Origin: Rhodoferax lithotrophicus
Lineage (GTDB): Bacteria > Pseudomonadota > Gammaproteobacteria > Burkholderiales > Burkholderiaceae_C
Length of the DNA stretch: 64,000 nucleotides
Assembly: GCF_019973615.1 (NCBI RefSeq)
Contig: NZ_AP024238.1
Location: forward strand, 4,423,989-4,487,988
Direction of reading: 5' to 3'
Part shown: in pieces, positions 1-8,237 of the stretch
Layout of the letters: every line of letters starts with the position of its first letter
Numbering within the stretch: the stretch's first letter is position 1
Program-made: the position numbers and the translations under genes
Notes under the pieces: model-generated
What the model was told of the DNA's origin: nothing
What the model saw: only the letters and a program-made list of their open reading frames with translations
Database searches by the model: none

Positions 1-1
1 G

Positions 2-1459
2 TATGCCACTTCCAGCGACCTGATCGTGCCCGGTGCAAGCTTTGAAAGCATCATTCGAACAGGGGCTGAGCGCGGCCAGTACAAAGATGCCATAGGACGC
101 GTGGACGAGTGGGTCACTGAGCGTATGGCCGTCCATCGTGCCAGCAACATCCATCTGGTGCAGCATCTCGACGACGGACATTGGCTGCGTGTGATTGAGC
201 GAAAGATGCCTGACGGGCAAACGGTAGGCTTTCGCATCGACATCACGGAACTGGTGCATGCCAGAGAAGTGGCCGAGGCAGCCAACCTGGCCAAAAGCCA
301 GTTTTTAGCCACCATGAGCCACGAAATCCGTACCCCGATGAATGGCATTCTGGGCATGGCGCAGCTATTGCTGCTGCCCAATCCCAACGAAGCTGAGCGG
401 CTGGACTACGCACGCACCATTCAGTCTAGCGGGCAGACCCTGTTGGCTCTGCTCAACGATATTCTGGATTTATCAAAAATCGAGGCCGGCAAGTTGCAAC
501 TTGAATCCACGGTATTTGCGCCTGACACACTCATTCACGAATGCCACAACCTGTTTGCCGGGGCCGCTAAAACCAAAGGCCTGCCGATCGAAACTCAGTG
601 GAAAGGGGCCACGGGTCAGTGCTACCAGACCGATGCCAACCGGCTGCGTCAAATGCTCTCCAACCTGGTTGGTAATGCGCTCAAGTTCACATCCAAAGGC
701 CATATCCGCATAGATGCCTGTGAGATCCAGCACACGAAAGAATCAGCTTTGCTGGAGTTTTCGGTTAGCGACACGGGTATAGGTATCCCGGCTCACAAAC
801 TCGATTTGTTGTTCAAACCGTTTTCACAAACCGACAGCTCCACGACCCGTGAGTTTGGGGGGTCTGGGCTGAGCTTGTCCATTGTGCGTAACCTGGCTAA
901 AGCCATGGGTGGTGATGTCGGGGTCGTGAGCGAACCTGGCCAAGGATCACGTTTCTGGTTTCGGGTACAGGCCCGCCGCATCGCCGAAACACAAGAGGTC
1001 CACCCAGGTGTGTACCAGGCATCCGAGGTGGGTCCAGCCAGTGCCCACCAGCTGCTTCACGGCCATGTGCTGGTGGTTGAAGACAATCTGGTCAACTGCA
1101 GGGTCATCCAATCGCTGCTGGGCAACCTGGGAATGACCGTGTCTGTGGTCCATAACGGTCAGCAGGCGGTGGACTACATTACCCAAGCCAACCAGTCCGA
1201 GCCGGAGACCACGCCCCTGCTGGTACTGATGGACTTGCATATGCCCGTGATGGATGGCTACAGTGCCACCGAAAGCATCAGACGCTGGGAAGCGGAAAAG
1301 GGGTACCCACGCTTGCCCGTCATCGCCCTGACTGCGGATGCCTTTGAAGAAGACCGCCAGCGTTGCCTGGCCATCGGCATGAACGATTTTTTGACAAAAC
1401 CCATTGCCTTGGAGGCCCTTCAAAAAGCCTTAACCCGCTGGTTACCTGCGACTTTTTGA
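2..1459 (+). CDS. Hybrid sensor histidine kinase, 3' part (PAS-HisKA-HATPase-REC)
   Basis: The reading frame is open to the left edge, so the N-terminus lies outside the window; 485 residues are visible. The order is the end of a PAS-type sensor domain (to about base 270), a dimerisation and phosphoacceptor helix with SHEIRTPMNG (His codon 320-322), an HATPase with N-box SNLVGNALKF and G-box DTGIGI, and a receiver with phospho-Asp in LMDLHMPVMDG (Asp codon 1232-1234) and LTKPI near the end. No Hpt domain follows the receiver, so an external phosphotransfer protein would be needed for an onward relay. It converges on the acyl-CoA dehydrogenase gene. The signal sensed cannot be told from this part. 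Confidence 0.93.
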   Translation, partial: YATSSDLIVPGASFESIIRTGAERGQYKDAIGRVDEWVTERMAVHRASNIHLVQHLDDGHWLRVIERKMPDGQTVGFRIDITELVHAREVAEAANLAKSQFLATMSHEIRTPMNGILGMAQLLLLPNPNEAERLDYARTIQSSGQTLLALLNDILDLSKIEAGKLQLESTVFAPDTLIHECHNLFAGAAKTKGLPIETQWKGATGQCYQTDANRLRQMLSNLVGNALKFTSKGHIRIDACEIQHTKESALLEFSVSDTGIGIPAHKLDLLFKPFSQTDSSTTREFGGSGLSLSIVRNLAKAMGGDVGVVSEPGQGSRFWFRVQARRIAETQEVHPGVYQASEVGPASAHQLLHGHVLVVEDNLVNCRVIQSLLGNLGMTVSVVHNGQQAVDYITQANQSEPETTPLLVLMDLHMPVMDGYSATESIRRWEAEKGYPRLPVIALTADAFEEDRQRCLAIGMNDFLTKPIALEALQKALTRWLPATF

Positions 1460-1544
1460 AGCACCAAAACATCTTCAACGTCCATGGGTCCATGTCCCAA
1501 TGCCGCATCAGCGCAATTGGATTTTCGCGAGCAGCGGTGTCGTG

Positions 1545-2675
1545 TTACGCAAGTGCCCGCTGGATGATGATCTTCTGCACGTCGCTAGTGCCTTCGTAAA
1601 TCTGGCACACCCGCACATCGCGATAGATGCGCTCGACCGGGAAGTCGTTCACCACGCCGTAACCACCCAGCGTCTGGATGGCGGCACTGCAGACTTGCTC
1701 GGCCATTTCGCTGGCAAAGAATTTGGCCATGGCGGCCTCTTTCAGGCAGGGTTTGCCAGCATCGCGCAATGATGCAGCATGCCAGATCAGTTGTCTGGCC
1801 GCTTCCAGCTTGGTCGCACACTCGGCCAGCCGGAAGCCGACCGCCTGGTGGTTAAAAATGGCGGTCCCAAAGCTTTGTCGATCTTGGGCATAAGCCAGTG
1901 CCACCTCAAACGCACTGCGCGCCATACCCACACTTTGCGCAGCAATACCGATGCGGCCCCCCTCCAGCCCCCCCAAAGCAATGCCGTAGCCCTGGCCTTC
2001 GGCACCAATCAGGTTTTCGACGGGGATGCGGCAATTGTCAAAGTTGATCTGCGCCGTGTCGCTGGAATGCTGACCCAGCTTGTCCTCCAGCCGCGCCACC
2101 ACATAGCCCGGTGTGCTGGTGGGCACCAGAAACGCGCTCATGCCTTTTTTGCCGGCCGCTTTGTCGGTGACGGCAATCACAATGGCCACGTCACCATTCT
2201 TGCCACTGGTGATGAACTGCTTGACCCCATTGATGACGTACACATCACCTTCTTTGACCGCTGTGGTGCGCAGACCGGAGGCATCACTGCCCACATGTGG
2301 TTCGGTCAGGCAAAACGCGCCGAGCAGTTGGCCCTGAGCCAGCGGTTCCAACCACTGTTTTTTTTGTGCAGCATTACCAAACTTCATCAAAATGGCGTTC
2401 ACGGGACAGTTGGTGACGCTGATCACGGTGCTGGTGCCACCGTCGCCTGCAGCGATTTCTTCCAGCACCAACGCCAGCGTCAAATAATCCAGCCCCGCCC
2501 CACCCTGGTCTTCAGGCACACAGATGCCATACGCGCCCAGTGCAGCCAGGCCCTGGTGAACGTCTTTGGGGAAGGTGTGCGCTTTGTCCCACTTAGCCGC
2601 ATGCGGCCAAATTTCAGCTTGTGCAAAGTCGCGCACCGCGTCGCGAATCATTTCCTGGTCTGGCGTTAATAACAT
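1545..2675 (-). CDS. Acyl-CoA dehydrogenase
   Basis: A 376-residue FAD-dependent acyl-CoA dehydrogenase, normal length for the short/branched-chain family. It oxidises acyl-CoA to enoyl-CoA and passes electrons to electron-transferring flavoprotein. Visible are the N-terminal helical domain, the FAD/substrate loop CLTEPHVGSDASGL, and the catalytic glutamate in QIYEGTSDVQ near the C-terminus. I chose the ATG at 2675 because AGAGGAG lies just upstream; the frame is open further upstream but without a family match. It begins only 37 bases after the cheB stop on the same strand, so it may be read as the last gene of the chemotaxis transcript. The chain length of the substrate is not determined by what I can see. 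Confidence 0.93.
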   Translation of the reverse strand: MLLTPDQEMIRDAVRDFAQAEIWPHAAKWDKAHTFPKDVHQGLAALGAYGICVPEDQGGAGLDYLTLALVLEEIAAGDGGTSTVISVTNCPVNAILMKFGNAAQKKQWLEPLAQGQLLGAFCLTEPHVGSDASGLRTTAVKEGDVYVINGVKQFITSGKNGDVAIVIAVTDKAAGKKGMSAFLVPTSTPGYVVARLEDKLGQHSSDTAQINFDNCRIPVENLIGAEGQGYGIALGGLEGGRIGIAAQSVGMARSAFEVALAYAQDRQSFGTAIFNHQAVGFRLAECATKLEAARQLIWHAASLRDAGKPCLKEAAMAKFFASEMAEQVCSAAIQTLGGYGVVNDFPVERIYRDVRVCQIYEGTSDVQKIIIQRALA

Positions 2676-2712
2676 GATGAACTCCTCTTTTGAAATGCCT
2701 GCTGACCCCGGC

Positions 2713-3807
2713 TCACGCCCGTGAGTCAAACTGCAAAATGGCGCGTGCAATGCTCTCCAACGGCAAAATATCATCGACTGCCTGCAGTTTGATGGCTTCT
2801 TTGGGCATACCGAACACCACACAGGTTTCTTCGTTTTGGGCAATGGTACGTGCGCCCGCATCGTGCAGTGATTTCATGCCACGTGCACCATCGTCCCCCA
2901 TACCAGTCATGATGATCGCCAAAGCGTCGCGCCCGGCGCACTCGGCGGCAGATTTGAACAATACATCCACCGATGGCTTGTGACGATTGACCGGTGGACC
3001 GTCCATCACCTTGACGTAATACTGGCCATGGGATTTGGTGAGCTGCATATGCAGGCCACCAGGTGCAATCAAGACGACGCCGCGCTCCAGCCGGTCACCA
3101 TCTTTGGCTTCGCGCACATTCATGGCGCAAAGGCCATTAAGGCGCTGGGCGTACATGGCGGTAAATTTCTCCGGCATGTGCTGGGTAATCGCTATGCCGG
3201 GCGCCTCTGCGGGCAAGCTGGTCAGCACCAGTTCAAGCGCTTGTGTGCCGCCTGTCGAACTGCCCATAAGCACGGGTTTGTTCATGGCAAAAGCGTGCAC
3301 ACCCGCCAATACGGGTGCCCGGCTCACCGGAAGGGGAGCCACGGCATGTCCTGACCCTGCCGCAGGTGTTTTTTGAACTACAGAAGGTATAGCGCCTCGC
3401 GCCCGTGGTTTGGACCTTGCAGCCGTTTTTAGTGTTTGAATCATCTCGTGACGCGAATCATCCAGATGCTGCTTCAAGCCCAGCTTGGGTTTGGCCAAAA
3501 CAGCCACGGCACCGGCACTCAAAGCATCCAGTGCGACCCGACTACCTTCGGTTGACAAGGTGGAACAAATCACCGTAGGAATGGGGGTGCTGGACATGAT
3601 CTGGCGCAAAAAGGTCAGTCCGTCCATGCCGGGCATTTCAATGTCCAGCAACAACACGTCTGGCGGATTTTTCTTGATGGCCTGCATCGCCAAAAGCGGA
3701 TTGGGGGCGCTGCCGATCAACTCCACGTCGGGGTTACCCGCCAACATGTGCGCCAGGGCTTGCCGCACCACCGCCGAGTCGTCCACCACAAATACTTTCA
3801 CCACCAT
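2713..3807 (-). CDS. cheB: Chemotaxis methylesterase/glutamine deamidase CheB
   Basis: 364 residues: receiver domain (1-120) with VVDDS and phospho-Asp55 in LLDIEMPGMDG, a linker, then the methylesterase domain. The catalytic triad of the family is present: Ser184 in GSSTGG, His210 in TQHMPEKF and Asp306 in TGMGDDG. CheB removes methyl groups from receptor glutamates when phosphorylated by CheA, giving adaptation. The ATG at 3807 is preceded by AAGGA and lies 10 bases after the cheD stop; a longer in-frame start would overlap cheD and has no family match. It is the last che gene of the minus-strand cluster. Confidence 0.96.
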   Translation of the reverse strand: MVVKVFVVDDSAVVRQALAHMLAGNPDVELIGSAPNPLLAMQAIKKNPPDVLLLDIEMPGMDGLTFLRQIMSSTPIPTVICSTLSTEGSRVALDALSAGAVAVLAKPKLGLKQHLDDSRHEMIQTLKTAARSKPRARGAIPSVVQKTPAAGSGHAVAPLPVSRAPVLAGVHAFAMNKPVLMGSSTGGTQALELVLTSLPAEAPGIAITQHMPEKFTAMYAQRLNGLCAMNVREAKDGDRLERGVVLIAPGGLHMQLTKSHGQYYVKVMDGPPVNRHKPSVDVLFKSAAECAGRDALAIIMTGMGDDGARGMKSLHDAGARTIAQNEETCVVFGMPKEAIKLQAVDDILPLESIARAILQFDSRA

Positions 3808-3817
3808 GCTGAGGTCC

Positions 3818-4276
3818 TTAACTTGTATAAACTGTTTCGACCACAGGGTCTTTGGGGCCAACCGTCCAGACCAGCTTGCGGTAGCCCGTGCCACCCAGGT
3901 CTTCCTTGAGCACGGGAATTTTGTGGTGCTCAAGGTAGCCCATGACCCAATCCACGTTGTTCAGACCCACATGGTGATGTGTCACCAACTGCGGAAACAT
4001 GTTCCCGCCCCCCACCACATAAGCCTCGCAGCTGCGCGGAGAAAACCCGATGGCAAACAAGCGCCGGGTCATCTCGGCCATCGCAACCGAGCCAAACGCC
4101 GTATTGTCCTGGTTGGCCGCATTGGGATGCCCCACATGCACAATGTGGCACATCACACCCACCGTGCGGCGCGGATCGGTCAGGATCACACTGACACAGG
4201 AACCCAACAGTGTTTTCAGGGTATCCCCGCTGCGACCGAGCGCCACTTCACCAGGCAAAAGTTCAAAAATGGCCAT
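3818..4276 (-). CDS. cheD: Chemoreceptor glutamine deamidase CheD
   Basis: 152 residues, the usual CheD size. The catalytic Cys27 (LGSCVSV) and His44 (MCHIVHVG) fall at the same numbers as in Thermotoga CheD, with a threonine (Thr22) just before the cysteine. CheD deamidates receptor glutamines and in some bacteria helps a CheY phosphatase. Its ATG directly abuts the cheR stop (TAA then ATG), which suggests translational coupling. It lies between cheR and cheB, so all three receptor-modifying enzymes are consecutive. Confidence 0.95.
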   Translation of the reverse strand: MAIFELLPGEVALGRSGDTLKTLLGSCVSVILTDPRRTVGVMCHIVHVGHPNAANQDNTAFGSVAMAEMTRRLFAIGFSPRSCEAYVVGGGNMFPQLVTHHHVGLNNVDWVMGYLEHHKIPVLKEDLGGTGYRKLVWTVGPKDPVVETVYTS

Positions 4277-5095
4277 TTAAGCCACCTTGCGAAAAGCACC
4301 GGGCTGAACGGTTCGCAACTCGGTTTTACAAGCCACCCGGCCTTCGGCGGTGCCCAAGAAAAGCAACCCACCCGGTTTCAAAACACCCAGTACGCGGTCA
4401 ACCACCTCGATCTTGGTAGGTGGATCAAAGTAAATCAGCACGTTGCGCAAAAAAATCACATCAAACGGACCTATACCATCTATTGGCTTGCACAGATTAA
4501 GTTGACCAAACTGCACCCGCTGTCGAATTTTGTCCTGAATCAGCACCTGCCCTTCAGAGTCGCCCAGGCCCCGTAAACAATAGCGTTTCAGCCGCTCGGG
4601 GCTGACGGCTCGCAATCGATCCTCCGGGTAAATGGCTTCTTTGGCACTAAGCAAGACACGATGGCTGATGTCGGTCGCCAGAATCAACCAATCCGCTCCG
4701 ATCCGACCCTGGGTTTGCATATCAGCCAATAACATGGCCGTGCTGTAGGCCTCATCACCAAAGCTGGAAGCTGCACTCCAGACCGCCAGAGGTGCTTTGG
4801 AACGGCGCAGTGTCAACTCTTGCTCCAACAACTCGTAGTGCTTGGGTTCACGGAAAAAATAAGTCTCATTGGTCGTGAGCATATCCACGGCCATCTGAAA
4901 CTCTGCCGCTTGCGACTCGTCTTCCAGAATACCAATGTATTCACCAAAACTGGATAAACCCAGGCGTTGGATGCGCGAGGCCAGACGTGAGTGAATCAGT
5001 GACTTTTTGGAGTCGTTGAACGACAAACCGGCAGCTGCATACATGATGTCGCTGATTTTTTTGAACTCACGGTCACTGAAACTAAGGGTGGCCAC
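4277..5095 (-). CDS. cheR: Chemotaxis protein methyltransferase CheR
   Basis: A SAM-dependent methyltransferase that methylates receptor glutamates. The N-terminal helical domain begins LSFSDREFKKISD; the SAM-binding part carries WSAASSFGDEAYS and DVIFLRNVLIYFD. The frame runs back into the preceding receptor gene, but the family N-terminus begins at the GTG at 5095, with AAGAAAG eight bases upstream and 16 bases after the receptor stop. That gives 272 residues, a normal CheR length. It partners with CheD and CheB immediately downstream. Confidence 0.94.
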   Translation of the reverse strand: MATLSFSDREFKKISDIMYAAAGLSFNDSKKSLIHSRLASRIQRLGLSSFGEYIGILEDESQAAEFQMAVDMLTTNETYFFREPKHYELLEQELTLRRSKAPLAVWSAASSFGDEAYSTAMLLADMQTQGRIGADWLILATDISHRVLLSAKEAIYPEDRLRAVSPERLKRYCLRGLGDSEGQVLIQDKIRQRVQFGQLNLCKPIDGIGPFDVIFLRNVLIYFDPPTKIEVVDRVLGVLKPGGLLFLGTAEGRVACKTELRTVQPGAFRKVA

Positions 5096-5111
5096 ACGGA
5101 GCTTTCTTGAA

Positions 5112-7650
5112 TTAATAAGGTCTGAAATTGCCGCTAGAGCGGCTCGGCGCGGCCAATTTGGGCGCAAGTGAGCGACGCAGTTCACCCCGGCGCTCAGGTG
5201 CATCCAAGGCATGGCGGTCGCGCACCGTTGCCCGGCCCCCACCCGTTTGAAAGAACGCAATACTTTGCTGCAACTGCTCAGCCTGACCCGAGAGCTCCTC
5301 GCTGGTGGCTGCCAGCTCCTCACTGGCACTGGCGTTTTGCTGGGTCGCCTTGGAGAGCTGCCCCATCGCCCCTCCAATCTGGCTCACCGAGTCGCTTTGC
5401 TCGCTGCTGGCCGCCGCAATCTCTTGAACCAGTTCACTCGTCTTCTGGATGCTTGGCACTATTTCGTCCAGCAGTTTGCCCGCCCTCTCCGCCGTCGTCA
5501 CGCTGTTGCCCGCAAGTTCTCCTATCTCTTTGGCCGCCTCCTGGCTGCGTTCGGCCAGCTTTCTCACCTCTGCCGCTACCACCGCAAAGCCTTTTTCCGT
5601 GCTCTCCTGCCCTGGCCGCTTCTATGGCTGCATTCAGTGCCAGCAGGTTGGTCTGGTAGGCGATGTCGTCCACGATTCCGATCTTGGCCGCAATTTGTTT
5701 CATGGCTGTCACGGTTTGGCTGACCGCGCTGCCTCCGTCCACCGCTTCTTTGGTGGTTTTCGTGGCCATCCCGTCTGTGACTTTGGCGTTGTCACTGTTT
5801 TGCGTGATGCTGGCACTCATCACGTCTATTTGGGCTGTGGTCTCTTCTACGCTGGCGGCTTGCTCGCTGGCAGCCTGGCTTAGGCTTTGGGCTGTGGCGC
5901 TGACTTGGTTGGCCGCCCCTGTCAGGGCATCGGCCGCTCCTCTTATCTCTTGCACAATGGTGGTGAGTTTTTCAGAGGTGGTGTTGACGTTGTCTTTGAC
6001 TTGTCCAAAGATGCCTTGGTAGTCCCGGGTGATGCGGTGGGTGAGGTCGCCCTGGGAGAGTGCGTCAAGGGCTTTCGCGGTGTCTGTGATGACGCCTTCG
6101 CTGGTGTCGATGAGTTGGTTCATGGCTGTGGCCAGGACTCCGAAGAAGCCGGTTTTGCCTTGCAGGTTGACTCGACGGCTGAGGTCGCCGTTGGCGGCTG
6201 CTGTCACTATTTCTGCAACTTCGTTTTCTGAGGCTATTTCGTCTGTGCGATCCTGCCATTGGGTGATGCGCCCTATCGGCTGGCCTGCGCTGTTGTGCAC
6301 GGGGCGGGCCAGCAGGCGTAGTTGGCGGCCCTGGATTTGCATGTCTACGGTTTCTCCTGAGCGTACGGCTTGGTCAAATTTGCCTGCGTCTTCCGGGTTC
6401 TTAAACAGGCTTGAGAGTTTGTTGCCGTAGAACTGGTCCGTATCGAAGTTGTTTCCTCCAAAGAGTTTGAGGAGTTCTTTGGCCGGGGGGGTGGCGTGTA
6501 TGAGTTGGGCTTGGTCGTTGGAGACGGTCACGCATACCGGCAGGCTGTCCAGGCTCAGGCGGATGCGTTCGTTGAAGGCCGCCGCTTCGGCTGCGGCTTT
6601 CATCGCTCTTTGTACGCTGTCGATCGCTTCGGTGACGCGGGCTTTTTGTCCGGGCAGGCGCTCCATTTGCACTTCCAGTTTGCCCTGCGTGTATGCAGAC
6701 ACCACTTCCACCACTTGCATCTTCACCGCTATGTGCGATTGCACCAGCGCATTGATGGACTGCGCCATGCCCCGGTAAGCCCCCTCCAGTTGATTCAATG
6801 GCATGGTGTAGTCCAGCATGCCCGCAGCATGTTGGCGCGCCATCTCAGTCTGTGCAGCCTCAAAGTCTTTGAACGTACTTTGCATTTTGGCCAATGGTGC
6901 CATCAGTTGGCCGACTTCACTGTTATCCACTTCGATATGGGCACTCACGTTCCCAGAGGCCACATCTCGCGCCACACTCAAGGCTCGCTTTAATGGTCGC
7001 GTGATACTTGCGGTGATCCATAAAGCCACAGTAACAGCCAGTACGACAGCCAAAACCACAAAAATGATGCCAATTTGTGACACCTGATCTGTCTTTGCCG
7101 ATGCTGCTGCCAAATCGACCTTCATGTTGCGTACTTGTGCAGCAACAAAAGGGGTCAGCGCCTTCTGCAGTTTTTCGCTGGCAGCATCAAATCCACCCAT
7201 CAGTTTGTTACCTAGCACCGGGCCACCTGTCACAAAAGCCCGCGCCATAACGTTACCACTGGCAAAGTAGGCCGCAGCATCTGCCTTGATGGACTGCACA
7301 AGTTTGACTGAAGCAACATCATTCACTGCTGCAAAATGGCTCTCGAACTTGGCTAACGCCGTGTTGAGTTCATCAAAATTGGTTTGTGCATTTTTAAACC
7401 CGTCATCCAGCCCATCTTTGCCTTGAGTGGCAGACACATCTGATAAAAACTGCTGGATTTGAACCACGTTTTTATCCATGGCAGTCGCCAGCAACGCATA
7501 TTCCACACTTTGCCCGGACACGTGGTTCAAGCTATTTTTGACTTGAGTCATCTGACTCGAAAACCAGGCAGTAAAACCAATAAACAACAAAATAGGCAAT
7601 GCAAAACCCCACAAAACGCGGGTTTTGATCGAGAGCTGCGTGCGGTTCAT
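5112..7650 (-). pseudogene. Methyl-accepting chemotaxis protein (receptor 1), frameshifted as written
   Basis: A membrane receptor: TM1 about residues 12-30, a periplasmic helical domain, TM2 about 193-213, HAMP, a cytoplasmic PAS domain, a second HAMP-like stretch and the receptor signalling domain with its hairpin tip (IAYQTNLLALNAAIEAAR). The frame breaks after AGEHGK because the T-run at 5592-5596 has five T, where the three sibling copies have four. Removing one T restores GKGFAVVAAEVRKLAERS and the tail NFRPY. The ATG at 7650 follows AAGGG; a GTG at 7674 is the alternative. Bases from about 5183 to 6768 are almost identical to receptor 2. It is either a sequence error or a recent break; an intact gene would encode about 845 residues. 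Confidence 0.85.
5183..6768 (-). repeat. Receptor signalling block, copy 1 of the long form
   Basis: About 1.6 kb encoding PAS, second HAMP and signalling domain of receptor 1. It matches 8328-9914 almost base for base, including silent positions, and the corresponding part of 14854-16388. The match to the siblings stops abruptly at the codons before GMAQSIN. Confidence 0.9.
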
Positions 7651-7688
7651 AAATACCCTTGTTGTTGATATCACTAAGCCAATGGCAT

Positions 7689-8228
7689 TTAAATGGCTTG
7701 GCCTTGCTCTGCCAGGGCCACCATGTCATCCACATTCAGCGCCCGATCTGGCTCCAAAATCACAATGAATTCCGAACCGACCTTGCCCAAACCGCGAATG
7801 AACTCACGTGCAATGCTGGTGCCAAATTGCGGTGGTGGCTCAATTTGTGAAGCAGCAATGTCGATCACTTCGCTGACAGCATCCACCATCAACCCCAGCT
7901 CGACACGATCTCCTTCCGGCCCGACATCAAAAATAATGACACAGGTTTTTTTACCCACTCGCGCTGCACCACGCCCAAAACGTGACTGCAAATCGATCAC
8001 TGGCACCACAGCACCACGCAGATTGATGACACCACGGACAAACTCGGGCATCAGTGGCACAACGGTCATGGCACCATGTTGAATGATTTCGCGCACGATA
8101 CGAATGTCCATGGCAAACACCTCGTCACCCAAAGAAAAAGTGAGGTATTGCAGCGCGTCTTCCCTAGCTGAATATTGGTTTGGAGGTAACAACGATGATG
8201 TAGCGGTCAAGGCTTGATGATGAGTCAT
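7689..8228 (-). CDS. cheW: Chemotaxis coupling protein CheW
   Basis: 179 residues with a single CheW domain, marked by QYLTFSLGDEVFAMDI, a conserved VINLRGAVVPVIDL and the C-terminal LGLMVDAVSEVI stretch. CheW couples receptors to CheA. The first 20 or so residues look like a flexible extension. It lies between two receptor genes and starts nine bases after the stop of receptor 2, whose stop region supplies GAGAAG as ribosome binding site. It is the only plain CheW in the window; two CheV proteins and the C-terminal domain of CheA carry further CheW folds. Confidence 0.96.
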   Translation of the reverse strand: MTHHQALTATSSLLPPNQYSAREDALQYLTFSLGDEVFAMDIRIVREIIQHGAMTVVPLMPEFVRGVINLRGAVVPVIDLQSRFGRGAARVGKKTCVIIFDVGPEGDRVELGLMVDAVSEVIDIAASQIEPPPQFGTSIAREFIRGLGKVGSEFIVILEPDRALNVDDMVALAEQGQAI

Positions 8229-8237
8229 GGCATCTTC

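Noticed and set aside
5211..5883. Plus-strand frames repeated in each receptor block
   Set aside because: They recur only because the receptor DNA is repeated; they are antisense to the signalling domain and have no ribosome sites or motifs.
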